Of a stretch of 64,000 nucleotides of DNA, positions 9,165 to 18,350 are shown one piece after another. Every line of letters starts with the position of its first letter. The stretch's first letter is position 1. The position numbers were made by a program, and so were the translations under genes. Below the pieces are notes generated by a model, which was given only the letters and a program-made list of their open reading frames with translations, did no database searches and was not told where the DNA came from. The DNA comes from Planctomycetota bacterium (GTDB lineage Bacteria > Planctomycetota > Phycisphaerae > WQYP01), in contig JAKAEB010000001.1 of NCBI GenBank assembly GCA_021818445.1, positions 80,664-144,663 on the forward strand, read 5' to 3'.

Positions 9165-10991
9165 ATGCAGCGAGTGGATCAGCGTCAATTGGAAAAATCT
9201 CTGGACTTATTTCCTCCGCCTCGCGGCGTGCTGCCAGTCGGCCGTAGCCTGGTCTGGCCGGCGCGTCCGACGGCTCGTTTGCGTGGTATACCGTCAAAGC
9301 CGCCACCAACGATCGTCCGGCAGTTGGACGCCATGCGGTTGACTGCAGTGACGGCCGAAACCTCATCAGCCACCGTCGATCTGGCGATTGATACAAGTTT
9401 GCCGCATTCGCAGGAATACCACCTTGTCATCGGGGAACGCGGCGTCAATTTGCGGGCCGCTGACCTGCCCGGTGCGCTTTACGGGCTACAAACACTGGAA
9501 CAAATAATTGCATCGCAGGGAAAAACCATCCCCGGATTGGAAATTCAGGATTGGCCGGCAATGGCGCGGCGCGGTTTCTATCTTGATGTGTCCCGAGGTA
9601 AGGTGCCCACGGTTGAAAAGCTCAAATCGATCATAGAGTACCTGGCACGCCTTCGGTACAACGAATTTCAGATTTATATTGAAAATGTATTTGAATTTCC
9701 CGGCCATGATTTTTACGCGGATACTACGCCGCTCACAGCAGCCGAAATGCAGCAGCTTGATCAGACATGTGCGGACTATGGTATAGATTTTGTCCCGTCG
9801 CTTACGAGCCTGGGCCATTTTGACAAAATTCTTCGCCATCCCCGCTATCGTCATCTGGCCGAGATTGAACCTGCCGATTTGGCGGCTCAGGGCGTAAAAT
9901 CCTGGTGCGATGATCCGTGGACATTGTGCATCAGCGACCCGGCGGCGGCAGAATTGATATCTGAACTTTATGATGCTTTCCTGCCGAATTTTTCCAGTCG
10001 GCATTTCAACATCTGTTGTGATGAATCATGGGATTTGGCACTGGGCCGCAGTCGCCAGTACGCCGCACGAATTGGCGGCGTCGGCGAGGCTTATGTCCGC
10101 TGGATAAACCATTGCGCAGCGATGGCCGCCAGGCATGGCAAATCGATCGCCCTCTGGGGGGATATTATTCTTAACCACCCGGAAAAGATGTCTTCATTGC
10201 CTCAAGATGCCACGTTGTTGGAATGGGGTTACGAAGCCGACCATCCATTTGACCAACACGGAGAGATATTCGCCCGCACGGGACGACCATGGTATGTTTG
10301 CCCCGGAACATCATCCTGGCAATCTTTTGGGGGGCGGCTGGATACGGCGTTGGCAAATATTCGCAGCGCGGTGGCCGCCGGCCAACGCCATGGTGCCGCC
10401 GGAATGCTGCTGACCGACTGGGGCGATTACGGGCACCAACAATGCTTTGTGGTGAGTGTATTACCTGTCATCGCCGGTGGGGGTGTGGCGTGGAATCCGC
10501 AGACGCCTGACTCTGCAATTTATACTTTCGCCGGGCGGATGGTCGGGGATCAGCGCGCGATTGCGCACTTGAAACGGCTGGGAATGCTCCATGGAAGAAT
10601 CGCCACCCGACGCCCCCGTAACTCGTCCTTGGAGTTTCGTCTGTTTCGCGAGCCGCCATCGGAACACACCTATCTGGATATGCTGGATATTCAAGCCGCA
10701 AAGGAAGCGCTTGTTGAATTGGAGCAGTCCATCACTGCCGTGGATCAATCGCCTTTGCGGATCAATGCGCATTTGCAGCATGGTTTGGTCATCTCTCTGA
10801 AAATGTCCGCCATTGCGATTGGCCATGGTTTGCGGCGGCTGGGGGAAGTGGGTGCGCCGGAAAGCGCCGCCCAGCGCGATCGCATCAAGGCCCTTGCCGC
10901 GCAGTATCAGATACATTGGCACCGTTGGAATAAGCCCTCTCGATGGGTGGATATTCAGTATTGGTTTGACAGGCTTATCCGGCAGGTTTAA
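9165..10991 (+). CDS. Glycoside hydrolase family 20-like beta-N-acetylhexosaminidase
   Basis: A 608-residue enzyme with the two N-terminal parts of GH20: an alpha/beta GH20b-type domain (about 1-130, ending YGLQTLEQI) and a TIM barrel starting at RRGFYLDVSRGKVPTVEKL. The catalytic Asp-Glu pair sits in NICCDESWDLALGRS, where the Asp would position the substrate acetamido group and the Glu act as general acid. GH20 enzymes remove terminal GlcNAc or GalNAc. There is no signal peptide or lipobox, so the enzyme is probably cytoplasmic and would act on imported or recycled fragments. The sugar kinase gene follows 116 bp downstream. The start is not backed by a good ribosome-binding site, so the N-terminus is uncertain. 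Confidence 0.82.
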   Translation: MQRVDQRQLEKSLDLFPPPRGVLPVGRSLVWPARPTARLRGIPSKPPPTIVRQLDAMRLTAVTAETSSATVDLAIDTSLPHSQEYHLVIGERGVNLRAADLPGALYGLQTLEQIIASQGKTIPGLEIQDWPAMARRGFYLDVSRGKVPTVEKLKSIIEYLARLRYNEFQIYIENVFEFPGHDFYADTTPLTAAEMQQLDQTCADYGIDFVPSLTSLGHFDKILRHPRYRHLAEIEPADLAAQGVKSWCDDPWTLCISDPAAAELISELYDAFLPNFSSRHFNICCDESWDLALGRSRQYAARIGGVGEAYVRWINHCAAMAARHGKSIALWGDIILNHPEKMSSLPQDATLLEWGYEADHPFDQHGEIFARTGRPWYVCPGTSSWQSFGGRLDTALANIRSAVAAGQRHGAAGMLLTDWGDYGHQQCFVVSVLPVIAGGGVAWNPQTPDSAIYTFAGRMVGDQRAIAHLKRLGMLHGRIATRRPRNSSLEFRLFREPPSEHTYLDMLDIQAAKEALVELEQSITAVDQSPLRINAHLQHGLVISLKMSAIAIGHGLRRLGEVGAPESAAQRDRIKALAAQYQIHWHRWNKPSRWVDIQYWFDRLIRQV

Positions 10992-11107
10992 TGGTGCAAG
11001 TTCAGACCGTGCGCCAACCATCCCGCTAATTTTGGGATATATTACAAAAAAGACCGAGGTTGACCGCCGGGGTAGTCCCGACGGGCCGAACTGTGAATGG
11101 AGAAAAT

Positions 11108-12022
11108 ATGTCGTTACTGGTAACCGGTTCCATTGGTATTGATAATGTCACCACCCCTTTTGGACAGGTAAATGATGTTATTGGTGGATCGGCCATCTAC
11201 TTCAGTCGAGCCGCCGCGCATTTTGGCAAGGTACGACTGGTTGGGGTGGTGGGGGAGGACTTCCCCCGCAAATTTGAAAATGCCTTTAAACATAAAAATA
11301 TTGACAGCGCCGGCCTTGAACGCCGGGTCGGCAGCAAGACGTTCCGTTGGAGCGGATCGTACGACACCACGATGAATGAAGCCACTACGACCGCCGTTGA
11401 TCTCAACGTGCTGGCCGAGTCCGCACCCAAAATTCCCTCCAAATACGCAGATAGCCGAGTCGTATTTCTGGCTGCCACACATCCCACTTTGCAGATGGAA
11501 CTCGTCGGGCAGGTTAAAAAACCTTTGCTCATTGTGGCGGACACTCGCGATTTATGGATTAAGAATTATCACAAGGAACTCATTGCCAGCCTCAGGAGGA
11601 TCGACGGAATCGTTCTCAACGATCTCGAGGCACGACTGCTGGCAGGTACCGTGAATTTGGTCGCGTGCCTGGAGAAGATTCGGCGGCTTCTGCGGCCATC
11701 GGGTCCGCGCATGGTGGTGCTGAAAAAGGGCGAACATGGTTGTTTGGCTGCCACGGGTTCGGCCTTTTTTCCCATGCCGGCGTTTCCTTCGTCCAAAGTC
11801 ATTGACCCGACGGGGGCCGGCGATAGTTTTGCCGGTGGTATGCTGGGATATCTTGCCCGAAAAACAAAGCATACCGATGCCGACTTCAAGCGCGCCGTTA
11901 TGGCAGGAACCATCATGGCCAGTTTTACCATTGAGGGATTTTCGACGGCAGGCATCAATCGTGCGACGACGGCAGCGGTGACCGCACGCATCCGTGCGTT
12001 TGAAAAGATGCTTAAAATTTAG
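11108..12022 (+). CDS. PfkB family sugar kinase
   Basis: A 304-residue ribokinase-fold kinase that transfers phosphate from ATP to a sugar or nucleoside in the cytoplasm. The first family signature is seen as NDVIGGSAIYFSRAAAHFG, with VGVVGEDFP after it, and the C-terminal signature with the catalytic base Asp is DPTGAGDSFAGG. A DTRDLWI motif follows the central sheet. The start was set at the ATG preceded by GGAGA, because translation from an earlier in-frame codon adds 16 residues that do not look like the family N-terminus (MSLLVTGSIGID fits well). The gene follows the GH20 gene, which suggests but does not prove a role in phosphorylating a released sugar. Confidence 0.88.
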   Translation: MSLLVTGSIGIDNVTTPFGQVNDVIGGSAIYFSRAAAHFGKVRLVGVVGEDFPRKFENAFKHKNIDSAGLERRVGSKTFRWSGSYDTTMNEATTTAVDLNVLAESAPKIPSKYADSRVVFLAATHPTLQMELVGQVKKPLLIVADTRDLWIKNYHKELIASLRRIDGIVLNDLEARLLAGTVNLVACLEKIRRLLRPSGPRMVVLKKGEHGCLAATGSAFFPMPAFPSSKVIDPTGAGDSFAGGMLGYLARKTKHTDADFKRAVMAGTIMASFTIEGFSTAGINRATTAAVTARIRAFEKMLKI

Positions 12023-12023
12023 T

Positions 12024-12056
12024 CGGCCCGATCGAGGTCGGCTGATCGCGGGGCCG
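12024..12056 (+). terminator. GC-rich inverted repeat after the PfkB kinase gene
   Basis: CGGCCC (12024-12029) pairs with GGGCCG (12051-12056). An inner GATC pair (12030-12033 with 12044-12047) extends the stem past a three-base bulge. It begins two bases after the stop codon. No T-run follows, so it is either an imperfect terminator or an RNA-stabilising hairpin. Confidence 0.4.
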
Positions 12057-12297
12057 TCTGTGTCTCCATGCCCGAGGTCGTCAGCAACTTCTCACATGCG
12101 GACCCGGACGTTAAACTCCGCACCGTTGGGCTATGGGTGCCAGGGTCATATGGCACGCAACGTTTGCGGTGCCAATCGCCTGGCCAAGAGGTCCTTTGGA
12201 CAACGGGGTATCATTTGGCGGTAAGCCGCAATGAATTTGGTCACTTGTCTTATGGCGGCCCGGAACGCGGTGCTGGCCGAACCAGAGGTTTTCACGG

Positions 12298-13917
12298 ATG
12301 AAGATCACCCTGCACTGGTACATACTGCGGGAACTGCTGCGGGTTTTTGTCATGGTGTCGGTGGCGCTCACGGTTATCCTTGCCTTTGGCGGCACGTTTC
12401 GTCCACTGACAAAAGAGGGCCTGAGTCTGGTGCAACTCCTCTGGGTTTTACTGGATCTCATTCCCGCCATGTTGGCGTATTCAATTCCTTTATCGGCATT
12501 ATTCGCCGCCGTGATCGTTTACTGGCGGCTGGCAACTGATAACGAATTCACCGGTGCCCGTGCCGGTGGAATTGGTTACATGTCACTGGTGGCACCGGCC
12601 TTGATTCTTGGATTACTTGTCGGTGGCTTGGACTTGGTTTTTGTCGGTTATGTGGTGCCGGCATTCCTGGAAAGAACGCAGCAGGCGATCCAGACTGATA
12701 TTGCCTCACTGCTATTGCATAACGTGGGAGAGCGTCAGCCATTTCAATTCGGCAAAATTGTCATTTATGCCAACAGCGCCTACCCTGAACCCGTGCCGTC
12801 TTCAGATAACCCCCCGCCCGGCATTAAGCGTAAAATCATTCAACTAAGGGCATTGGCAGCCACTCCCCTGAAAAACGGAAAACCCACGGCCATTGTCCTG
12901 GCTAAAGCCGCCAACGTAATCATTGATCAGGATAAGCGCGACAATCAGGTGCGAATTGGTGTGCAGCTTGATGATGGGACGGCATTTGACCCGCACAGTT
13001 TTCGCCAGATGCGCGGAACCATTCGGTATCTTCCACCCGATGGTAAGCCTTTTGTGATTGGGTCTATCATCACCAATCGCCCGAAATTTATGGATTTCAA
13101 AGAACTTGCGGCATTAATGAAAACTCCACAATCTTATGGGCCGATTAAAAACCTGATAGAAAAAAATGCCGCCGCAGAAGCATTGGCTCACATCGGAAGT
13201 TGGTACAGTCAGCATGCGACCCATCCCATCCGTTTTCAACGTCGTGAAGGGTATGTGTTCGTTCACTATGCTTCCAAGGCGGTGGATGGTACCGGGCACT
13301 TTCTGATGCAGGCATCCGCCGGGCACCGGGTGCGTATATCAGTGTATCGTCGGGGGCGGCTTACGACGGAGTATCTCACTCCCTCTGCCACACTTGTACC
13401 GGTGCATGATGGGAGGGGTATTACCGCCGGCATCCGACTGGCTTCTCCCATTCGCGTTCGTGATCCCGCCATCAACCACCATTTTCATGCCGGGCCGCCG
13501 ACGGTAGTAATATCGGATATCGGCCTGAGTCGTCAGGCACTGGCGGCATCCGGACCGTCAAACGTAAGGACACCCGCGAGTGCTGCTTTGCAGCAGCAAA
13601 TCGCGCATCGCATAGCTTATTTGCAACGCCAGATTCTCTCAGAATTCAACAGCCGCATCTCATTTGCGTTTTCGTGCGTTGTACTGGTGATTCTGGGTGC
13701 CGCTCTGGGGATCATTCTGCAGGGGCGCAACCCTCTGGCGGTTTTTGTGGTGGGTGTCGGGCCGGCTATGGTGTTGGTATTGCTCATCAATACCGGCCGG
13801 GGCGTGGTGACACGAAACGCCGGATCGCCCTGGTCGGGTTTGGTTTTAATCTGGGCTGGAAATTTAATTATTCTGGCCATTGATTTTTTCGTATATCAGC
13901 GCCTGTTAAGGCAGTAG
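12298..13917 (+). CDS. lptF: LptF-type LPS export permease (YjgP/YjgQ family), enlarged periplasmic domain
   Basis: An inner-membrane permease of the LptF/LptG family, which with LptB2 extracts LPS from the inner membrane and passes it to the periplasmic bridge. Three N-terminal membrane segments (about 12-35, 50-75, 98-122) and three C-terminal ones (about 447-470, 476-500, 508-530) flank a very large periplasmic region of roughly 300 residues, against about 150 in E. coli LptF. The protein is 539 residues long, the usual length being 360-400. AGAGG lies nine bases before the ATG. The next gene, lptG, starts 17 bases after the stop, so both are surely co-transcribed. The choice of lptF over lptG is by order and partner, not by specific residues. 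Confidence 0.82.
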   Translation: MKITLHWYILRELLRVFVMVSVALTVILAFGGTFRPLTKEGLSLVQLLWVLLDLIPAMLAYSIPLSALFAAVIVYWRLATDNEFTGARAGGIGYMSLVAPALILGLLVGGLDLVFVGYVVPAFLERTQQAIQTDIASLLLHNVGERQPFQFGKIVIYANSAYPEPVPSSDNPPPGIKRKIIQLRALAATPLKNGKPTAIVLAKAANVIIDQDKRDNQVRIGVQLDDGTAFDPHSFRQMRGTIRYLPPDGKPFVIGSIITNRPKFMDFKELAALMKTPQSYGPIKNLIEKNAAAEALAHIGSWYSQHATHPIRFQRREGYVFVHYASKAVDGTGHFLMQASAGHRVRISVYRRGRLTTEYLTPSATLVPVHDGRGITAGIRLASPIRVRDPAINHHFHAGPPTVVISDIGLSRQALAASGPSNVRTPASAALQQQIAHRIAYLQRQILSEFNSRISFAFSCVVLVILGAALGIILQGRNPLAVFVVGVGPAMVLVLLINTGRGVVTRNAGSPWSGLVLIWAGNLIILAIDFFVYQRLLRQ

Positions 13918-13934
13918 GGCAGTACCGGACAAAT

Positions 13935-15065
13935 ATGAAACTTATTGACCGCTACATTATTAAAAACTTTATCGTCAATTATCTCCTTGCGCTGTGCGTG
14001 ATGATTGGCATGTACATTCTGCTGGACATCATCGTTAATTTTGATCTTTTCACCCGGGGACTGGCATTTAAAAATGCCTCGGCGCTGACCACGTTTTTCG
14101 GGCTCATGCATGAAATTATCAGTTATTATCTGTACCGTTCACTTGTAATTTTTCAAATGGTGTCGGGCGTGATACCGGTCATTGCCGCCGGATTCACCAT
14201 GGTTCGTATGACGCGCAACCGCGAATTAACCGCCTTGCTTGCCAGCGGCGTATCGCTTTACCGTGTTGCCGTGCCCATTATCGCCTGTGCGGTATTTTTT
14301 GCCCTTCTGGTGGTGGTAGATCAGGAGGTGCTTATGCCCCATTGCGTAGATAAACTGCTTCGCAAGCACGGCCAGTTGACTGCATCGATCCTGCGTGACC
14401 GAGCCGTCTATTTTCTGCCCGAGAGCGATCATTCGCTGGTGCTCGCCAGCCGCTACGATCCCAAAACCAAAACGCTCTGGAATGTCCGCATCATTGAAAG
14501 ATCCACCAATGGTTCGCCCATCGGTCGAATCATGGCCAAAAAAGCCGTGTGGAAGAGCCGCATCGGCGAAGGCCCCGTTCACGGTGCATGGCTTATGAGT
14601 GATGTGGTTGACATTAATGACCGCGAGGCAGCCAAGCCATCAGAAACACCCATCCCCATTCGGCATGAGCTGTACTATACGCCGCTTAACCCCGGCCAGC
14701 TTAACCTGATATTTCAGAAAAAGGCGGTTGACTATCTGTCCACAGCCCAAATTGCCAAGTTAATGCTTTACAGTCCCCCGGCCACACGCATCGCGCTGGC
14801 CAAAATCATGTACACCCGTTTTTCACAAATTATCATCAACATCATCATGTTGCTGCTGGGGATTCCGTTTCTGCTTACCCGCGAGCCCAATAAATTGGTC
14901 GCCAATATGTTTTGGTGCAGTATGGTCTCGGGAGCCTGCTTCATCACAACGTTTGTATTTTTTCAATTGGCGGGGTCGGGGCTTTCGCCCTTGGTGGGGG
15001 CTGCCATGCCGATCATCATCTTCGGTCCACTGGCAATTATCATGCTGGATTTGCTGCAAACGTAA
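13935..15065 (+). CDS. lptG: LptG-type LPS export permease (YjgP/YjgQ family)
   Basis: The second LptF/LptG family permease, 376 residues, of normal length. It opens with MKLIDRYIIKNFIVNYLL, close to the YjgP/YjgQ N-terminus, and shows the LTALLASGVSLYRVAVPI helix typical of the family after the second membrane segment. The C-terminal half ends with the segments NIIMLLLGIPFLLTRE and AAMPIIIFGPLAIIML. It would form a heterodimer with the upstream lptF product and work with LptB (ATPase) and LptC, whose genes are not in the window. lptD is encoded 6 kb downstream. A 5-bp hairpin follows 14 bases after the stop. Confidence 0.86.
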   Translation: MKLIDRYIIKNFIVNYLLALCVMIGMYILLDIIVNFDLFTRGLAFKNASALTTFFGLMHEIISYYLYRSLVIFQMVSGVIPVIAAGFTMVRMTRNRELTALLASGVSLYRVAVPIIACAVFFALLVVVDQEVLMPHCVDKLLRKHGQLTASILRDRAVYFLPESDHSLVLASRYDPKTKTLWNVRIIERSTNGSPIGRIMAKKAVWKSRIGEGPVHGAWLMSDVVDINDREAAKPSETPIPIRHELYYTPLNPGQLNLIFQKKAVDYLSTAQIAKLMLYSPPATRIALAKIMYTRFSQIIINIIMLLLGIPFLLTREPNKLVANMFWCSMVSGACFITTFVFFQLAGSGLSPLVGAAMPIIIFGPLAIIMLDLLQT

Positions 15066-15078
15066 TCCTTCTTATTTC

Positions 15079-15091
15079 CGGCCTTTGGCCG
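15079..15091 (+). terminator. Short hairpin after lptG
   Basis: CGGCC and GGCCG enclose a three-base TTT loop 14 bases past the lptG stop codon. It lacks a downstream T-run; a weak or Rho-assisted terminator is possible. Confidence 0.3.
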
Positions 15092-15245
15092 CCATAGATA
15101 TACCCCACTGTACCCCCTGATTTGGTCACGCAGGCTCACGGCGTGCCAACAGGCGCTTTGTGGTGTAGAATCTCCGTGGAAATGCTGTGTGCGTGTCCGC
15201 AACGAATAACACTGGTTTGACGGCGGCGGCATAAGAAAGGGGATC

Positions 15246-16382
15246 ATGGGCGTACCAATTTCGCAAATGTGGACTGTGGCGAGTTATGTCATCGGCCAGC
15301 GACTCAAGGGGCGTAAACGATATCCGCTTGTGTTGATGCTTGAGCCACTTTTTCGCTGTAACTTGGCCTGTGCCGGTTGTGGAAAAATCCAGTATCCGGC
15401 TCACATCCTCAAAGCTCAGCTCACCCCTGAACAATGCTTCCATGCGGTGGAAGAGTGCGGTGCGCCCATGGTAAGTATTCCCGGCGGCGAGCCTTTACTC
15501 CATCCGCAAATAAAAGAAATCGTAGATGGACTTGTCGCACGAAAAAAATACATTTATCTCTGCACCAACGCGCTGCTTCTTGAGAAAAAAATTGACCTCT
15601 TCAAGCCGTCCAAATATCTCACGTTCAGTGTCCACCTTGACGGCCAGGAAGAGCATCATGATTTTTCCGTCTGCCGTGAGGGCACTTATCAGACGGCATT
15701 GGCAGGAATAAAAGAGGCGCTAAAACGCGGCTTTCGTGTAACCACCAACACCACACTTTTTGATGGTGCTGATCCGGCAAGTGTCCGCCAGTTTTTTGAT
15801 GAAATGATGGCACTGGGTGTGGAAGGGATGATGCTCTCTCCGGGGTACAGTTATGAAAAGGCTCCCGATCAACAGCATTTTTTACCCCGTGCTAAAACTA
15901 AAAAACTTTTCAGCACTATCCTGAGCAATCGGTCGAAAAAATGGCGTTTCAACCAAAGTCCGCTGTTTCTGGAATTTTTAATGGGCCGCCGCGATTACGC
16001 CTGCACCCCCTGGGGTATGCCAACCTACAACATCTACGGATGGCAGAAACCGTGCTATCTCCTGCAGGATGGCTACGTCGATACGTTTCAGGAATTGCTG
16101 GAAACCACGGCCTGGAAAAACTACGGCACGGAGTCGGGCAATCCCAAGTGTGCCAACTGCATGGTGCACAGTGGCTATGAGGCCAGTGCCGTGAATGACA
16201 CCTTCGGCTCGCTGGCGGGTTTTTTCCGCACGGTAAAGGCCACACTTTTTGGCGGCGCGTATCCCAATTCAGAAGCGCTTGAAGCACTGAAGGAACCGCC
16301 GGTGCCTCTGCATAAAAAACTCGTAGCCGTAACGGTCAGCGCCAAGAATCCTCAAATGCAAAGCGAGAACGTCAGCGTCTGA
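15246..16382 (+). CDS. hpnH: Adenosyl-hopene transferase HpnH (radical SAM)
   Basis: HpnH adds the 5'-deoxyadenosyl group of SAM to diploptene, the first step towards extended (C35) hopanoids. The radical SAM cluster motif CxxxCxxC is Cys38, Cys42 and Cys45 (CNLACAGC), followed by the SIPGGEPLLHP segment and the HLDGQEEHHD and SPGYSYEKAPDQQHF stretches that are typical of HpnH. The C-terminal part contains CANCMVHSGYEASAV. Length (378) matches the family. AAAGGGG lies just before the ATG. No squalene-hopene cyclase is seen in this window, but the gene implies that the cell makes side-chain-extended hopanoids. The next small gene follows after 88 bp. Confidence 0.95.
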   Translation: MGVPISQMWTVASYVIGQRLKGRKRYPLVLMLEPLFRCNLACAGCGKIQYPAHILKAQLTPEQCFHAVEECGAPMVSIPGGEPLLHPQIKEIVDGLVARKKYIYLCTNALLLEKKIDLFKPSKYLTFSVHLDGQEEHHDFSVCREGTYQTALAGIKEALKRGFRVTTNTTLFDGADPASVRQFFDEMMALGVEGMMLSPGYSYEKAPDQQHFLPRAKTKKLFSTILSNRSKKWRFNQSPLFLEFLMGRRDYACTPWGMPTYNIYGWQKPCYLLQDGYVDTFQELLETTAWKNYGTESGNPKCANCMVHSGYEASAVNDTFGSLAGFFRTVKATLFGGAYPNSEALEALKEPPVPLHKKLVAVTVSAKNPQMQSENVSV

Positions 16383-16419
16383 TACTGCATCCACACCAGT
16401 GATGCCGTTATTGTTTTCA

Positions 16420-16441
16420 GGCCGGAATGATAGAACCGGCC
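16420..16441 (+). repeat. Inverted repeat between hpnH and the 130-residue gene
   Basis: GGCCGG (16420-16425) and CCGGCC (16436-16441) are separated by a 10-base loop, about 38 bases after the hpnH stop. No T-run follows; it could be a weak terminator or a processing site. Confidence 0.4.
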
Positions 16442-16470
16442 ATTGGCAAGATCTAAGGCGGAAATAGTCC

Positions 16471-16863
16471 ATGAATTCATCCCCATCAACGACCCCAACC
16501 ATTCCTGAAAATCTTGAAGGTTGGACGCCTGACATCAATTCGCCAGCCATGTTGGAGGCTGTAGTGGAGTGTGCCTTCAATTACCGTGGCGATATTACCC
16601 TCATCACCGCCACGGGCCGCACGTTTGAAGGGTATGTTTTTGATCGGCAAGTTGGTACCAGCCCGGCTCAATCGAAATGTCGAATGATCCTTTCCTCGGG
16701 CGGGGAGCGTGTTGCCGTTGCCTACAACGAGATAGGCTCAATAGCTTTTACCGGTAAAGATGCCGCCAGCGGCAAGAGTTTCCAAACCTGGGTTGAGAAG
16801 TATCTGGCTAAGAAAGCTGCCGGCGAAAAAAACATCGGTATTGAATCCGAACCGTTGGAATGA
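16471..16863 (+). CDS. Small beta-rich protein, possibly Sm-like; unknown function
   Basis: A 130-residue protein without signal peptide or membrane segment. The middle (about 35-90) reads as alternating strands: an ITLITATGRTFEGYVFDR block, a short linker, KCRMILSSGGERVAVAY, then NEIGSIAFTG. This layout resembles the five-stranded Sm-like small beta-barrel, where a Gly-containing first strand pair is followed by a final strand ending in I-x-x-I. The likeness is by pattern only; I do not know a named family. The C-terminus is basic and probably helical. It lies 88 bp after hpnH and just before mltA, so an envelope-related or post-transcriptional role is possible but unproven. Confidence 0.6.
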   Translation: MNSSPSTTPTIPENLEGWTPDINSPAMLEAVVECAFNYRGDITLITATGRTFEGYVFDRQVGTSPAQSKCRMILSSGGERVAVAYNEIGSIAFTGKDAASGKSFQTWVEKYLAKKAAGEKNIGIESEPLE

Positions 16864-16982
16864 AGGCTCGCACGGGGAATCCGTTCTCTGTGCCAGTGCC
16901 CGGGATAGTCACTTTGACCCGGCAACGGCCCACGTTATCCTATTGTCAACATGGACTGGTGCTGGTTGAAAGGATTCGTCCC

Positions 16983-18350
16983 ATGCGCAATTCACTCGGG
17001 TATTTATTTCTGGCTGTTGGCATGTTCGGTTTGCTGACGGGTTGCTCAACGCAAAATAACCGCATCATCAGCCTCGCGCCTAAACGCAGCAATGTAGACC
17101 AGCAGTTACCGGTGGGCGCGTGGGGATTGCGAAAGCTTTCGCCCGGTCAATATCCCAATATGCAGTCGGCGTTTCTGGATAAGAAGGGCCTCATCACCGC
17201 CATTGACCGGTCTCTCAAGTTTATGGCCGCCCCCAGCAGCCGACAGTTTTATCCCGACGGACCCATCACGCATCGGCAAGTTGTCAATTCACTTTTGGAC
17301 TTCAAATGGATGCTGCGAAATGTCTCTTCAGCCGTCCAATTTCAGCATCTGATTGACACGCGTTACGATGTGTACATCGCCAAGGGTTATAACAGTCGCA
17401 GCGATGTGTGGTTTACAGGTTATTACACACCCATTCTTTACGGTTCCTTAACCCAAACGGCCCAATACCGCTATCCGGTATATAAAAAGCCCCTGAATCT
17501 GGCAGTCAATCCCATTACCGGTCAGATACTCGGCGAGAAAATGCCGGATGGCAGCTACGCCCCTTTTCCCACGCGGCGGCAGATTGTCCAAGGGCACCTG
17601 CTGGCCGGGCGCGAACTGGTCTGGTTTGCCAATCCTCTTGACGCCTATGTCGCGGAAATTCAGGGATCGGCGAAGGTAATTCTTACCAATGGACAGGTAA
17701 TGACGATTGGCTATGCCGGCGACAACGGGAGAACCTACACCGGGCTGGGCATGATGCTGGTAAAGCAGAAACTCATAAGTCGTCGTCAATTGTCGCTTTC
17801 TGCAATTGAGTCCTACTTTCAGACTCATCCGCATCGCGTTGAAGCCGATATATTAAAAAACCATTTTATGGCATTTCTTAAGGTGTATAATCCCGCACAC
17901 TGGCCGTTGGGATCATTGGGCGTGAAGGTAACGGCGCACCGCACACTGGCGACGGATAAAACGATTACGGCCCCCCCATACCAAAGTATCTTTCCCCGCG
18001 CAGCCATGACCTTTGTCACCGCGCAGATGCCCGATACCCAAGGACACATAAGCCCATACAGTGGCTTTCTGCTCGATCAGGACACCGGTGGGGCCATACG
18101 CGCCGCCGGCCGGGCAGACATATACATGGGCGTTGGCCCCGAAGCCCAGACTCAAGCGGGCTATGAGTTCTCGCGCGGGCACCTCTACTATCTTTTCCTC
18201 AAACCGGGTTTGACGCCAAACGGTGCGGTCAGCGCTTCCCAGCCAGTGCAAACCACCTCCATGCCGGCCCCCGGCGGATCGGCATCGGGCAATCCTTCAC
18301 CCACGGGCGGCAACGAAACCATGCAGCAGATGTTTCCGGGGGCAAAGTAG
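16983..18350 (+). CDS. mltA: Membrane-bound lytic murein transglycosylase A (lipoprotein)
   Basis: MltA cleaves the glycan strands of peptidoglycan to 1,6-anhydro-muropeptides. I set the start at the ATG giving MRNSLGYLFLAVG, because this yields a lipoprotein signal with lipobox LLTGC (Cys21) and has GAAAGGA eight bases upstream. A longer in-frame version begins at 16860, overlapping the previous stop, but it would bury the signal. The MltA domain shows FTGYYTPILYGS and the C-terminal 3D domain has LDQDTGGAIRAAGRADIYMG, carrying the catalytic Asp residues. The C-terminus ends in a Pro/Gly/Ser-rich tail. The mature protein would sit on the periplasmic face of the outer membrane. Confidence 0.93.
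   Translation: MRNSLGYLFLAVGMFGLLTGCSTQNNRIISLAPKRSNVDQQLPVGAWGLRKLSPGQYPNMQSAFLDKKGLITAIDRSLKFMAAPSSRQFYPDGPITHRQVVNSLLDFKWMLRNVSSAVQFQHLIDTRYDVYIAKGYNSRSDVWFTGYYTPILYGSLTQTAQYRYPVYKKPLNLAVNPITGQILGEKMPDGSYAPFPTRRQIVQGHLLAGRELVWFANPLDAYVAEIQGSAKVILTNGQVMTIGYAGDNGRTYTGLGMMLVKQKLISRRQLSLSAIESYFQTHPHRVEADILKNHFMAFLKVYNPAHWPLGSLGVKVTAHRTLATDKTITAPPYQSIFPRAAMTFVTAQMPDTQGHISPYSGFLLDQDTGGAIRAAGRADIYMGVGPEAQTQAGYEFSRGHLYYLFLKPGLTPNGAVSASQPVQTTSMPAPGGSASGNPSPTGGNETMQQMFPGAK

Noticed and set aside
11060-11107. Earlier start for the PfkB kinase
   Set aside because: It adds 16 residues without family similarity, while the ATG at 11108 has GGAGA before it and gives the typical N-terminus.
16860-16982. 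Longer MltA start overlapping the previous stop
   Set aside because: The ATGA overlap is tempting, but it would place 41 residues before the lipoprotein signal, which needs to be at the N-terminus.
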